Of a DNA stretch of 50,169 nt, positions 1 to 8,685 are shown piece after piece; the first letter of the stretch is position 1, and each line of letters begins with the position of its first letter. Position numbers and translations under genes: made by a program. The notes beneath the pieces were generated by a model. It saw only the letters and a program-made list of their open reading frames with translations, was not told where the DNA came from and did not search any database. Source of the DNA: DATFPK01 sp035264885 (GTDB taxonomy: Bacteria > Actinomycetota > Thermoleophilia > Solirubrobacterales > 70-9); assembly GCA_035264885.1 (NCBI GenBank), contig DATFPK010000005.1, forward strand, positions 1-50,169. The letters are read 5' to 3'.

Positions 1-1
1 C

Positions 2-328
2 GCCCCGGGGGCGCGGGTGATGCCGCCCTCCGAGGAGGTCTTCCCCGGCGGCGCTCCGGAGCGGCCCTGGGAGCCGGGCCAGGAGAGCACGCTCGAGCTG
101 GCCTACGAGGCCGGCGGGGCCCACGCCACCGTCGAAGGGGAGGGCGATATCGCCGTCGAGCTCGACGGCGCGCCGAGCGGCGCGATCCACGTCCCGGGGG
201 CCGGCCTCTACACGCTCGCCGAGCACCCGGTTCACGGAGGCCACCGCGTCGCCCTGACCCCCTCCCCCGGCCTGCGGGTCTGGTCGATCAGCTTCTCGGC
301 GGGTGTGCCGGGCGACGGCGCGGGGTAG
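2..328 (+). CDS. C-terminal end of a DipZ-type redoxin protein (partial)
   Basis: The reading frame is open from the window edge to a TAG at 326-328, so the N-terminal part of the gene lies outside. The visible ~108 residues form one beta-rich domain with the pattern A-x-V-E-G-x-G-D-I-x-V-x-L-D-G, then GLYTLAEHP and a C-terminal L-x-V-W-S-I-S-F. This matches the C-terminal domain found after the thioredoxin fold in DipZ-like and other actinobacterial redoxins (ligand-binding, jelly-roll type). By family knowledge the full protein would be an exported or membrane-linked thiol redox protein. The thioredoxin active site is not in the window, so the full function is inferred. The next gene starts 10 nt downstream on the same strand. 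Confidence 0.6.
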   Translation, partial: APGARVMPPSEEVFPGGAPERPWEPGQESTLELAYEAGGAHATVEGEGDIAVELDGAPSGAIHVPGAGLYTLAEHPVHGGHRVALTPSPGLRVWSISFSAGVPGDGAG

Positions 329-337
329 AGCGCGGGA

Positions 338-1000
338 ATGGCCCGGGCAGCGATCCTCGACGTCGACGGGACGCTCGTCGACACCAACTACCACCACGCG
401 ATCGCCTGGCACCGCGCGTTCTTCAGCCAAGGAGTCGAGCTGCCGGTCTGGCGCATCCACCGGCACGTCGGGATGGGCGGCGACCACCTCGTCGCGGCGC
501 TCGCCGGTGACGAGGTCGAGGAGGAGAAGGGAGATGCGATCCGGGGCGACGAGAAGGAGCGCTACATGGACCTGATCGACGAGGTCCGGCCGCTCGAGGG
601 ATCGCGCGAACTGATATCCGACCTCCGCGACCGGGGGCTGACCGTCGTCCTCGCCAGCTCGGCCAAGGAGGACGAGGTCGACCACTACCTCGATCTGCTC
701 GACGCCCGTGACATCGTCGACGGCTGGACGACCTCGGCCGACGTCGAGGCAACCAAGCCGGAGCCCGACCTGATCGAGGCGGCGATGGAGAAGGCCGGGA
801 CCCGGGACGCGGTGATGGTCGGGGACTCGACCTGGGACGTCGAAGCGGCGAAGCGGGCCGAGATCGAGACCCTGGCGGTGCTGACCGGCGGCTTCTCCGA
901 AGCCGAGCTGCTCGACACCGGCGCCAGCCGCGTGTTCGGGTCGGTCGCCGAGCTGCGCGAGAAGCTCGCCGAGACACCGCTCGGCGGCGGCGGCGCCTAG
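338..1000 (+). CDS. HAD-family hydrolase (phosphoglycolate phosphatase-like)
   Basis: 220 aa, normal for HAD subfamily IA. Motif I is LDVDGTLVD (nucleophile D8, acid D10), motif II is LASSAK, the motif III lysine lies in TKPEPD, and motif IV is MVGDSTWDVEAAKR. The helical cap between motifs I and II is the size expected of a beta-phosphoglucomutase/phosphoglycolate phosphatase-type cap. It should remove phosphate from a small cytosolic substrate; the substrate cannot be read from the sequence. The ATG at 338 follows the preceding stop by 9 nt and has no clear Shine-Dalgarno. Its TAG stop overlaps the stop of the convergent LLM gene in the shared tetranucleotide CTAG (997-1000). Confidence 0.85.
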   Translation: MARAAILDVDGTLVDTNYHHAIAWHRAFFSQGVELPVWRIHRHVGMGGDHLVAALAGDEVEEEKGDAIRGDEKERYMDLIDEVRPLEGSRELISDLRDRGLTVVLASSAKEDEVDHYLDLLDARDIVDGWTTSADVEATKPEPDLIEAAMEKAGTRDAVMVGDSTWDVEAAKRAEIETLAVLTGGFSEAELLDTGASRVFGSVAELREKLAETPLGGGGA

Positions 1001-1983
1001 ACCCGGGCGCCGTCCCGGACCTTCGGCAGGACCTGATCGGCGTAGAAGCCGATCGCCCCATGCGGGTCGGCGCCCGAGATGTTCATCAGCGCGATCGTCG
1101 TCGCACCCATCCCGGCGATCTCGCCGATCCTCTCCGCGTGGTGATCCGGGTCAGGGCCCATGATCACCGCCTCGGCGAACTCCTGGTCGGAGCTCTCGCG
1201 CTCGCCGCGTTCGTACATCTCACGGGGGTCGTGGATGTCCTCGGTGTAGAAGGCGTCGGGCTGGGAGCCCTTCCAGACGCGGGCCCCCTCCAGCGCCTCC
1301 TCTTCGGACGCCGCCCAGGAGAACTGGGCCTGGAGGAAGATCTCGCCGGGCTCGCGGCCGGCATCCTCGGCCGCGGAGCGGTACGCGTCGATCACGTCCC
1401 CGGTCTCGTCGGAGGGGAGCGTCCAGAGGCCGTCGCCCCACCTGCCCGCCACCGCGGCCGCCTGTGGCCCGAAGGCCGACACGTAGATCGGCGGCCGCCG
1501 CCCGGGGTTGGTGTGGAGGAAGGCCCCGTCGGTCGAGAAGTGCGTGCCCTCGCTGCTCAGACGCTCGCCGTCGAACAGAGCGTGGATCATCTCGAGCGCC
1601 TCCTCCATCCGCTCGATCTGCTCGCCCACCGGCGGCCACTGTGCACCGAGCGGCGACTCGTTCAGGGACTCGCCCGAGCCGAAGCCGAGGTACGGGCGGC
1701 CGGGATACATCGTCTCGAGCGTCGCCCAGGCCTGGGCGATCAGCAGCGGGTGGAACCGCGGGCCCGGGGGCGTCACCGCCGTGCCCAGCGGCACCCTGTC
1801 GGTGGCCTGCGCTGCGGCGCCCAGCCAGACCCAGGCGTGGGCGGCCTCGCCGCCGTCCCACCAGGGCTGAAGATGGTCGCTGATCCCGATTCCATCGAAG
1901 CCGGCCCGCTCGGCCGCGACCGCCTGGCGCAGGAGGTCGTCGGCGGGGAACTGCTCGGCAGCGCAGCCGTAGAAGAAACGCAT
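997..1983 (-). CDS. F420-dependent LLM-class oxidoreductase, G6PDH-like family
   Basis: 328 aa from the ATG at 1983; the frame stays open upstream but that part is arginine-rich and overlaps ispH, so it is excluded. The N-terminus GCAAEQFPADDLLRQA, then ISDHLQPW, VWLGAAAQAT, LGTAVTPPG, FGSGESLNE and VSAFGPQAAAVAGRWGDG are signatures of the luciferase-like group related to F420-dependent glucose-6-phosphate dehydrogenase. Expected fold: (beta/alpha)8 barrel using reduced or oxidised coenzyme F420 in the cytosol; substrate unknown. Last gene of the minus-strand M28-ispH-LLM cluster, 41 nt after the ispH stop. Its stop codon overlaps the convergent HAD stop (CTAG). Confidence 0.85.
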   Translation of the reverse strand: MRFFYGCAAEQFPADDLLRQAVAAERAGFDGIGISDHLQPWWDGGEAAHAWVWLGAAAQATDRVPLGTAVTPPGPRFHPLLIAQAWATLETMYPGRPYLGFGSGESLNESPLGAQWPPVGEQIERMEEALEMIHALFDGERLSSEGTHFSTDGAFLHTNPGRRPPIYVSAFGPQAAAVAGRWGDGLWTLPSDETGDVIDAYRSAAEDAGREPGEIFLQAQFSWAASEEEALEGARVWKGSQPDAFYTEDIHDPREMYERGERESSDQEFAEAVIMGPDPDHHAERIGEIAGMGATTIALMNISGADPHGAIGFYADQVLPKVRDGARV

Positions 1984-2024
1984 GGGGGCCCGTCTACCCG
2001 CAGAAGGCGCCCGTGAATCGGCGC

Positions 2025-3005
2025 TCAGGCTCGAGCCTTCAGCGCCTCGCGGATCTCGCGCGGCAGCATGAAGCGGACGTCCTCCTCGACGGTGCGCAGC
2101 TCGGCGACCTCCTCGGCGCCGCGCTCGCGGAAGAACTCGACGAGGTCGTCGACGAGCTCCTCGGGGGCGCTGGCGCCGGAGGTGATGCCGACCGTCTCGA
2201 CGCCGTCCAGCCACTCCTCGCGCACCTGGGTGTGGAAGTCGATCAGGTGGGACGCGGCTCCGTGCTCGCGGGCGACTTCGACCAGCCGGTTGGAGTTAGA
2301 GGAGTTCGTCGAACCGATCACTAGCACCAGGTCGCACTCGCGGGCGAGCTGCTTGACCGCGATCTGGCGGTTGGTCGTCGCGTAACAGATGTCGTCGGAC
2401 TTGGGACTGACGATCGCCGGGAAGCGGCGCCGCAACGCCGCGATGATCTCGGCGGTCTCATCGACCGAGAGCGTCGTCTGGGTGATGAACGCGACCCGCT
2501 CGGGATCCGGGACCTGGAGTTGCTCGACCTCCCCGGCTGTCTGGACGAGCAGGATGTTCTCCGGCGCCTCGCCGGTGGTGCCCTCGACCTCCTCGTGGCC
2601 CTCGTGGCCGATCAGGACGATCGTGTAGCCGTCGGCAGCGAACTTGCGGGCCTCGACGTGGACCTTGGTGACGAGCGGGCACGTGGCGTCGATCGTGCGC
2701 AGCCGGCGGACGGCCGCGTTGTCGTGGACGGCCGGGGCGACGCCGTGGGCCGAGAAGACGACCATCTCCCCCTCGGGCACCTCGGTCTCCTCCTCGACGA
2801 AGACAGCGCCTCGCTCGGAGAGCTGCTCGACGACGTGCTTGTTGTGGACGATCTCCTTACGGACGTAGACAGGCGCGCCGTACAGGTCGAGGGCGCGCTC
2901 GACCGTCTGCACGGCTCGGTCGACGCCCGCGCAGTAGCCGCGCGGCGCCGCCAGGAGCACCTTCTTCGGAGCCGCCGCCGTCGCGACCCCGCCGTTCGAG
3001 GACAT
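2025..3005 (-). CDS. ispH: 4-hydroxy-3-methylbut-2-enyl diphosphate reductase
   Basis: 326 aa from ATG 3005. IspH (LytB) makes IPP and DMAPP from HMBPP in the last step of the MEP isoprenoid pathway, using a 4Fe-4S cluster. The three cluster cysteines are visible: C25 in APRGYCAGVDRAV, C109 in IDATCPLVTK and C207 in SDDICYATT. Other family motifs: HNKHVVEQL, VFSAHGV, GHEGHEEVEGTTG, STNSSNSNRLVE and TSGASAPEELV. The start is set by the M28 gene, whose stop (3008-3010) ends 2 nt before this ATG; the frame extends further upstream without family similarity. Second gene of a minus-strand cluster. Confidence 0.96.
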   Translation of the reverse strand: MSSNGGVATAAAPKKVLLAAPRGYCAGVDRAVQTVERALDLYGAPVYVRKEIVHNKHVVEQLSERGAVFVEEETEVPEGEMVVFSAHGVAPAVHDNAAVRRLRTIDATCPLVTKVHVEARKFAADGYTIVLIGHEGHEEVEGTTGEAPENILLVQTAGEVEQLQVPDPERVAFITQTTLSVDETAEIIAALRRRFPAIVSPKSDDICYATTNRQIAVKQLARECDLVLVIGSTNSSNSNRLVEVAREHGAASHLIDFHTQVREEWLDGVETVGITSGASAPEELVDDLVEFFRERGAEEVAELRTVEEDVRFMLPREIREALKARA

Positions 3006-3007
3006 GG

Positions 3008-3889
3008 TCAGAGGGTACCGAGAGCCCCGACCACGGCCCGCCCGACCAGGCCCAGGCTGGCGGGACAGACCTTGTCGAGCGAGTCCGCTGGCGTGTGCCA
3101 CCAGGCACCGGGCGGGGGGCCTGGTCCGTAGGCGAAGTCGATCACCGCGACCGCGGGGACGCCCGCCTCGAGGAACGGAACGTGGTCGTCGAGGACGGGC
3201 GCGGCCTCGCCCCCGAAGGGCTCACCCTCCAGCCGCGAGTAGAGGTCTCCCTCGGAGTTCGCCTCGCGCGGCAGGGCGAGGTCGCAGTCGCCGACCATGT
3301 CGAGCAGGTACAGGGCGCGGATCGAGCGCAGCGCCGGGGTTCCCCGACGGCCGCCTTTCCTGGCAAGGCGAACGAACTGGCGGCTCCCGCGCATACCGTC
3401 CGACTCGAACCGACGGTCGCCGCGGGCTTCCTCCCCGTCGAAGAATGCGAGGGTCACCGACGGGCCCGGGTAGGGCTGTGGCAGCACCCGCGCCAGCTCC
3501 AGCAGGACGGCTACCCCGGAGGCGCCGTCGTTGGCGCCGGCGAAGCCGGGTATGCCCGCCTTCGTGTCGTGGTGGGCGCCGATGACGACCGTGCCCGGGC
3601 TGCGCCCCGGGATCGTCGCGACGACGTTCGGCAGGGGGCGCTGGACCACGACGGACCGGACGCCGGCAGCTCGCAGGCGCGAGGCGATCAGCGCGATCTC
3701 GCGTCGCGAGCCCGGCGATCCCGAGGACCGGGGCCCCAGCGCGACCTGGTCGCGGAGGTCGGCGAAGGAACGTTCGGCGTCGAACCGAGCCGCCGCTCCC
3801 CCGGGGTCGACGCGCTCGCCTTCGCCTCCGCAGGCGGCGGCCAGGCTGGAGACGGCCACCGCGAGGACGAGGACCCGGAGCGTCGTCAC
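3008..3889 (-). CDS. M28-family metallopeptidase, predicted lipoprotein
   Basis: 293 aa from GTG 3889, chosen because it gives a compact signal peptide (VTTLRVLVLAVAVSSLAAAC) ending in a lipobox-like AAAC-G. The zinc ligands of M28 aminopeptidases are in order: GAHHDTKAG, GANDGASGVAVLLELA, FFDGEEARG (general base and ligand glutamates), LYLLDMVGD and the late His in WWHTPADSLDK. A secreted, membrane-anchored peptidase or glutaminyl-cyclase-like enzyme is expected; the substrate is not predictable. No Shine-Dalgarno precedes the GTG, so a leaderless or short-leader transcript is possible. First gene of the cluster with ispH (2-nt gap) and divergent from the PQQ enzyme. Confidence 0.82.
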   Translation of the reverse strand: MTTLRVLVLAVAVSSLAAACGGEGERVDPGGAAARFDAERSFADLRDQVALGPRSSGSPGSRREIALIASRLRAAGVRSVVVQRPLPNVVATIPGRSPGTVVIGAHHDTKAGIPGFAGANDGASGVAVLLELARVLPQPYPGPSVTLAFFDGEEARGDRRFESDGMRGSRQFVRLARKGGRRGTPALRSIRALYLLDMVGDCDLALPREANSEGDLYSRLEGEPFGGEAAPVLDDHVPFLEAGVPAVAVIDFAYGPGPPPGAWWHTPADSLDKVCPASLGLVGRAVVGALGTL

Positions 3890-3934
3890 CAGGCACAAGC
3901 TAGAGCGGAGCGGCTGGACAGTCCCAATATTCGC

Positions 3935-3962
3935 TTGAGCGCGGACGCCGAGGCCGCATAAT
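3935..3962 (+). promoter_or_regulatory. Sigma-70-type promoter for the PQQ dehydrogenase gene
   Basis: TTGAGC at 3935-3940 and CATAAT at 3957-3962 are separated by 16 bp and sit in the gap between two divergent genes. The expected transcription start is near 3969-3970, right where the signal-peptide reading frame of the downstream gene begins. Confidence 0.5.
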
Positions 3963-3969
3963 CGGGACT

Positions 3970-6492
3970 CTGCGCAACCTGTCCCCAAAACTCGCGCTGT
4001 ACGCGTGGTGCAGCGCCGCGCTCGCCCTCGCCGCCGCGCTCGCCGCGCCGGCAGCCGATGCGATTCCGGTCTACCCGCCGCCGGGTTTCGAGGCAGACGA
4101 CCCGATCACCACGGTCACGATGCCGACCGCGCTCGCCTTCGCGCCGAGCGGCCAGGTCTTCGTCGCCGAGCACCAGGGCCGGATTCTCGTCTTCGACGGC
4201 CTCGGGGACGACACGCCGGCGGTGTTCGCCGACATCAGGGCGAAGGTCCACCACTACGAGGATCGCGGGATCCTCGGCCTGAAACTCGACCCGGACTTTC
4301 CGGCGAAGCCGTACGTCTACGTCAGCTACACCCACGATGCCCCGATCGGGGGCACGGCGCCCGTCCACGGCGGCGCCGGCGAGTTCGACGGCTGCCCCGA
4401 CCCGGCTGACGGGGATTGCGTCGTCAGCGGCCGCGTCTCCCGTTTCGAGTACGACCCCGGCACCGGGCTCGCGAAGACGAGTTCGGGGGGGCAGCCGGCC
4501 GAGCAGGTCCTCGTCGAGAGCTGGTGCCAGCAGTTCCCCAGCCACAGCACGGGCGACATCGAGTTCCGGCCGGGCACGCGGCAGCTCTACGCCAGCGGGG
4601 GCGACGGCGCCAGCTTCCAGGTGGCCGACTACGGCCAGCTCGACGGAAACCCCTGCGGCGACCCGGCGAACGAGGGGGGTGCGCTGCGCTCCCAGGACAT
4701 TCGGACTCCGGCGACGGCCGCGGACCCCACGGACTACGGCGGCGCACTGCTGCGGATCGACCCCGACACGGGCGCCGCCCTCGCGGACAACCCCGGGATC
4801 CTCAGCACCGACGCCGCCGCCCGCCGGATCCTCGCCTACGGATTCCGCAATCCGTTCCGCTTCGAGTTCCGGCCCGGCAGCGGCGATCTCTACGTGCAGG
4901 ACACCGGCTGGAAACTCTGGGAGGAGCTCGACCGGATCCCCGACGCGACCGCCGTGCGCAACTTCGGCTGGCCATGCTACGAGGGCGCGAGCAAGCAGCC
5001 CGAGTACGACGCCCTCGATCTTGGCCTCTGCGAGAGCCTTTACTCGGCACCCTCGCAGGTGGCGGCACCGTTCTTCTACTACGGAAACCAGGGGAAGCTG
5101 TTCGACGCCGACGACTGTCCAACCGATGCCGGCGCCGCCAGCTCAGGGCTCGCCTTCTACCAGGGAGCCGACTTCCCCGATCCGTACACCGGCGCGCTCT
5201 TCATGGCCAACTCCGCGCGGGGCTGCATCTGGGTGATGTATCCGAACGCCGATGGAATCCCGGACCCTGGGAACATCGAGCTCTTCGCGTTCTCCGACTT
5301 CCTGGGCTTCACCCCGGTGGACCTCGTCGTAGGGCCTGACGGCTACCTCTACGCGGCCGACTTCTTCAACAACAGGATTGTCCGGTTCCGCTACTCCGGA
5401 CCGGTTGCAGACCTGGCCGCCGACAAGACGTTCGGCCTCACGCCCCTGACCGTGAACTTCGACGCGAGCGGCTCCTCCGACGCCGACGACGAGCCGCTGC
5501 TCTACGAGTGGGACTTCGACGGCGACGGGTTCGACGACGGGAGCGGCTCGGACCCCGCGGTCCAACACACCTACACGAACGGGACCAGCAACGTCACCGC
5601 GCGTGTGAGGGTGAGCGACTCGGAAACGTCGGACGTGGCGCAGCTGACGCTCTACCCCGGCGACCGGCCGCCGGCCCCGTCGATCACCTCCCCGAGCGCG
5701 GCGCTGCGCTGGACCGTCGGCGACCGGATCGACTACTCGGGCGGGGCCACGGACCCGGACCAGGTCAGCGTCGCCCCTTCGGCACTCGATTGGGACGTCC
5801 AGATCCAGCATTGCCGCCAGACCTGCCACACGCACCCGCTGACCTCCGCTCGCGGTACCGCCACCGGTTCTTTCAACGGCCCCGAGCACGAGTACGGGTC
5901 CTACGTGACGATCGAGTTGACCGCGACCGACGCCCGTGGCCTCAGCGCGACGAGCGCGCCGCTGCGACTCGACCCGCGGACGGTGACCCTGACCCTTCGC
6001 TCGTCGCCGGCCGGCATCGCCCTGACCAGGGACGACGAGACGCGCGCCGGGCCCTTCACCGTGCCGATGGCGGCCGGTGCACACGCCAACGTGATCGCGC
6101 CCGCGTCGGCGACGCTCGGCGGGATCGAGTACCTCTTCTCCGGCTGGTCGGACGGGGGCGCGCGGGTTCATGCCGTCAGCCCCACCGAGAACACCGACCT
6201 GACGGCGAGCTATGCGGGACCGGGCGAACCGCCGCCGCCCTCGACGGCTCTGCTGCGCATCGCGTCGCGACCGCCGGGCATGTTGATCCGAGTCGACGAC
6301 ACGGGACGGCGCACGCCGTTCTCGCGTCTCTACGAGAAGGGCTCGAGGGTGCGGCTTGCGGCACCCCGGCGCGTCCGGCAGCGCGGTCGCCTGCTCCGCT
6401 TCCAGCGATGGTCGAACGGCGGGGCGAGGGTGCAGAAGGTGCTGGTCCAGCGGGCCGCCCGGTACGTCGCTCGCTACGCGGCGCAGCCGTAG
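3970..6492 (+). CDS. Secreted PQQ-dependent sugar dehydrogenase-like protein with PKD domain
   Basis: 840 aa if begun at the CTG at 3970; the first ATG (4120) would give 790 aa but discards an in-frame signal peptide (RNLSPKLALYAWC then an Ala/Leu-rich stretch ending APAADA). No ATG, GTG or TTG exists in this frame between the stop at 3901 and 4120. Residues ~50-470: six-bladed propeller of the soluble glucose/sorbosone dehydrogenase family (GILGLKLDPDF, AYGFRNPFRFEFRP, NFGWPCYEG, GPDGYLYAADFFNNRIVRF). Then a PKD domain (YEWDFDGDGFDDG, HTYTNG) and two C-terminal repeats with F-x-x-W-S-D/N-G-G-A-R-V. Extracellular sugar or aldose oxidation is the family role; PQQ use here is inferred. Confidence 0.8.
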   Translation: MRNLSPKLALYAWCSAALALAAALAAPAADAIPVYPPPGFEADDPITTVTMPTALAFAPSGQVFVAEHQGRILVFDGLGDDTPAVFADIRAKVHHYEDRGILGLKLDPDFPAKPYVYVSYTHDAPIGGTAPVHGGAGEFDGCPDPADGDCVVSGRVSRFEYDPGTGLAKTSSGGQPAEQVLVESWCQQFPSHSTGDIEFRPGTRQLYASGGDGASFQVADYGQLDGNPCGDPANEGGALRSQDIRTPATAADPTDYGGALLRIDPDTGAALADNPGILSTDAAARRILAYGFRNPFRFEFRPGSGDLYVQDTGWKLWEELDRIPDATAVRNFGWPCYEGASKQPEYDALDLGLCESLYSAPSQVAAPFFYYGNQGKLFDADDCPTDAGAASSGLAFYQGADFPDPYTGALFMANSARGCIWVMYPNADGIPDPGNIELFAFSDFLGFTPVDLVVGPDGYLYAADFFNNRIVRFRYSGPVADLAADKTFGLTPLTVNFDASGSSDADDEPLLYEWDFDGDGFDDGSGSDPAVQHTYTNGTSNVTARVRVSDSETSDVAQLTLYPGDRPPAPSITSPSAALRWTVGDRIDYSGGATDPDQVSVAPSALDWDVQIQHCRQTCHTHPLTSARGTATGSFNGPEHEYGSYVTIELTATDARGLSATSAPLRLDPRTVTLTLRSSPAGIALTRDDETRAGPFTVPMAAGAHANVIAPASATLGGIEYLFSGWSDGGARVHAVSPTENTDLTASYAGPGEPPPPSTALLRIASRPPGMLIRVDDTGRRTPFSRLYEKGSRVRLAAPRRVRQRGRLLRFQRWSNGGARVQKVLVQRAARYVARYAAQP

Positions 6493-6512
6493 CGCCGAGC
6501 TGGGCCGGGCGT

Positions 6513-6518
6513 TAGCCT
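6513..6518 (+). promoter_or_regulatory. -10 hexamer for a leaderless WS/DGAT transcript
   Basis: TAGCCT ends 6 nt before the ATG at 6525 and there is no Shine-Dalgarno, the spacing expected when transcription starts at the start codon. No convincing -35 is visible. Confidence 0.4.
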
Positions 6519-6524
6519 AGGCCG

Positions 6525-7955
6525 ATGTCGCAGCAGCACCTGGAGCGGCTCAGCGCGATCGACGCCTCGTTCCTGTCGAACGAGACCTCCACCAGCCACA
6601 TGCACGTCGGCGCCGTCCTGATCTTCGAGGGTCCTCCGCCGAAGTACGACGACCTCGTCGCGCACGCTCGATCTCGGCTTTCGCTCGTCCCGCGCTTCCG
6701 GCAGAAGCTGGCGGTGCCACCACTTGAGACCGGGCGTCCCTTCTGGGTCGACGACCCCTGCTTCAACGCCAGTTACCACATCCGCCACACCGCGCTCCCG
6801 AGCCCGGGAGGCGAGGCCGAGCTGCGTCGGCTCGCCGGCCGTCTCTTCTCGCAGCAGCTCGACCATTCGAAGCCGCTGTGGGAGCTGTGGCTGGTCCAGG
6901 GCCTCGAGCGGAACCGCTTCGCGCTGATCAGCAAGACCCACCACGCGATGGTCGACGGCGTCTCGGGCGTCGACATCGCCACGGTCCTGTTCGACCTCAA
7001 GCCCGTTCCCGAGCCCGCTCCCGCCGACGACTGGCAGCCCGAGCCGGCGCCGTCGTCGCTGGACCTCGCGGCCCGCGGCCTGGGCGCCGCCGCGACCCTG
7101 CCCCTCAGGCTCGCCGGCCGGATGGCCACCGCGATCCAGCACCCCGAGGCGACCGCCCGCCGCGCGGCCGAGGCGATCGAAGCGCTCGGCGAGGTCGCCT
7201 GGAACTTCGCGGACCCCGCCCCCGACGTCCCCCTCAACGTCCCGATCGGCCCCCACCGGCGGTTCGTCTGGACGCGCTCGGAGCTGGAGACGTTCAAGCG
7301 GATCAAGGACGCGCTCGGCGGGACCGTCAACGACGTCGTCCTCACGGTCGTCACCGGCGCCCTGCGGGACTGGCTGCGGCGGCGCGGGGTCCGCACCGAG
7401 GGGCTCGAGCTCCGCGCCCTGGTCCCGGTCTCGATCCGCAGCGAGGACGAGCAGGGCCAGCTCGGAAACCGGATCGCCGCCGTCCGCGGGCCGCTGCCGG
7501 TCTACGTCGAGGACCCGGTTCGACGGCTCGAGATCGTGCGCGAGGCGATGGAGGGCGTCAAGGACTCCAAGCAGGCGCTCGGCGCCGAAGTGATCTCGCG
7601 GTTCAACGACTTCGCCCCGCCGACCTTGCTCGCCCAGGCCTCGCGGATCAACTTCTCGACCCGGCTCTTCAACCTGATCGTGACCAACGTCCCCGGCCCG
7701 CAGATCCCCCTCTACGTCCTCGGCCGCGAGCTCGAGGACGTCTTCCCGGTGGCCTTCCTGCCCCAGGACCACGCTCTCGCGATCGCGATCATGAGCTACA
7801 ACGGCCGGCTCAACTTCGGCCTGCTCGCCGACTACGACACGATGGAGGACGTCGAGGAGGTCGCGGCCCGGATCGAGGACACGCTCGGCGAGCTGGTTGC
7901 CGCGGCGAAGCAACGGCAGGCCGGTGGCGCGAGCGCCGAGCCCGCCCGCGCGTAG
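6525..7955 (+). CDS. Wax ester synthase/diacylglycerol acyltransferase (WS/DGAT)
   Basis: 476 aa, full length for the bacterial bifunctional WS/DGAT family, which moves a fatty acyl group from acyl-CoA to fatty alcohols or diacylglycerol to make storage lipid. The catalytic HHxxxDG is HHAMVDG at residues 139-145. Other family marks: an N-terminal IDASFL, the middle GTVNDVVLTVVTGALRDWL, ALVPVSIR, and the C-terminal NVPGPQIPLYVLG and SYNGRLNFGLLADYD. Acts at the inner membrane surface or lipid droplets. Single gene; the stop lies 2 nt from the stop of the convergent unknown gene. Whether it prefers wax ester or triacylglycerol cannot be told from the sequence. Confidence 0.95.
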   Translation: MSQQHLERLSAIDASFLSNETSTSHMHVGAVLIFEGPPPKYDDLVAHARSRLSLVPRFRQKLAVPPLETGRPFWVDDPCFNASYHIRHTALPSPGGEAELRRLAGRLFSQQLDHSKPLWELWLVQGLERNRFALISKTHHAMVDGVSGVDIATVLFDLKPVPEPAPADDWQPEPAPSSLDLAARGLGAAATLPLRLAGRMATAIQHPEATARRAAEAIEALGEVAWNFADPAPDVPLNVPIGPHRRFVWTRSELETFKRIKDALGGTVNDVVLTVVTGALRDWLRRRGVRTEGLELRALVPVSIRSEDEQGQLGNRIAAVRGPLPVYVEDPVRRLEIVREAMEGVKDSKQALGAEVISRFNDFAPPTLLAQASRINFSTRLFNLIVTNVPGPQIPLYVLGRELEDVFPVAFLPQDHALAIAIMSYNGRLNFGLLADYDTMEDVEEVAARIEDTLGELVAAAKQRQAGGASAEPARA

Positions 7956-7957
7956 GC

Positions 7958-8665
7958 TCAGACCAGCTCGAACAGGGTCGTCTCGAGGTCCAGCATCCGG
8001 ACGACCGTGAGCGCCGTCGTCAGCTGGGCCGAGCGCGGGGCCCGAACCCTGACCCGGCGCTCCTCGCCGCCCACCCTGACGTTGACCGTGCAGCGACCCG
8101 TCAGCTCCAGCGCCCGTAGCGCCCACTGATGCAGGGCCACGTCGAAGATCAGCCGCAGGGAGAAACGGCGAGGGGTGCGGAATTCCAGGTCGAGCCGGGC
8201 GAGGACGCCGCCGCACCCCGGCAGCGTCGCGATCCCCCATTCGGCGTGGTAGTTCGAGAGGACGCCGGCGGCGCTGAACTGGAGAAGCTCGCCACCGGGA
8301 TCGGCCAGGTCCTCCAGCTCGACGACGACCTGCGCGCCGACGATCCGGTCGAGGTCGTCGCGCTCCTCGCCCGAGTAGTCGACCGTGAGCGCTCCCGCTC
8401 TGAACTCCTGGAGGGCCTTGTCGGCGGCCTCCGCCCGCCGCGCCTCGAGCGGCCTGCCACGCCCGCCGACGACCGTGCCCCCCGACGGGAGCCGCCTGAT
8501 CGAGCCGAGCGCCGCCAGGGCCGCCTGCGCCTCGTCGGCGGTGACGTAGTCGTCGGCGTCCTCGAGCGCTCCCTCGAGGATTCCGCGGGCGGCCTCCGCC
8601 CCCTCGAGCAGGAGCAAGAGCTCGCCGTAGCGTTCCGCGCCTCGCCTTTCGTCCACGTACCCCAT
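7958..8665 (-). CDS. Unknown protein (235 aa)
   Basis: I do not recognise a family. The start is ATG 8665 (MGYVDERRGAERYGELL); the frame continues upstream but that segment covers the likely promoter. The N-terminal ~80 residues look helical and acidic (LLLLLEGAEAARGILEGALEDADDYVTADEAQAAL is the opening pattern, split here as two helices). The C-terminal ~130 residues look beta-rich with alternating hydrophobic residues (TVDYSGEERDDLDRIVGAQ, then LRLIFDVALHQWALRAL). No signal peptide or membrane segment. It is convergent with WS/DGAT and lies downstream of a 14-bp palindromic site, so it is probably regulated on its own. Confidence 0.65.
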   Translation of the reverse strand: MGYVDERRGAERYGELLLLLEGAEAARGILEGALEDADDYVTADEAQAALAALGSIRRLPSGGTVVGGRGRPLEARRAEAADKALQEFRAGALTVDYSGEERDDLDRIVGAQVVVELEDLADPGGELLQFSAAGVLSNYHAEWGIATLPGCGGVLARLDLEFRTPRRFSLRLIFDVALHQWALRALELTGRCTVNVRVGGEERRVRVRAPRSAQLTTALTVVRMLDLETTLFELV

Positions 8666-8685
8666 GCCTGAGCGGATCGTGGCAT

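Noticed and set aside
6474..8240. 588-aa open frame on the minus strand
   Set aside because: It lies antisense across the WS/DGAT gene, has low-complexity composition and no recognisable motif.
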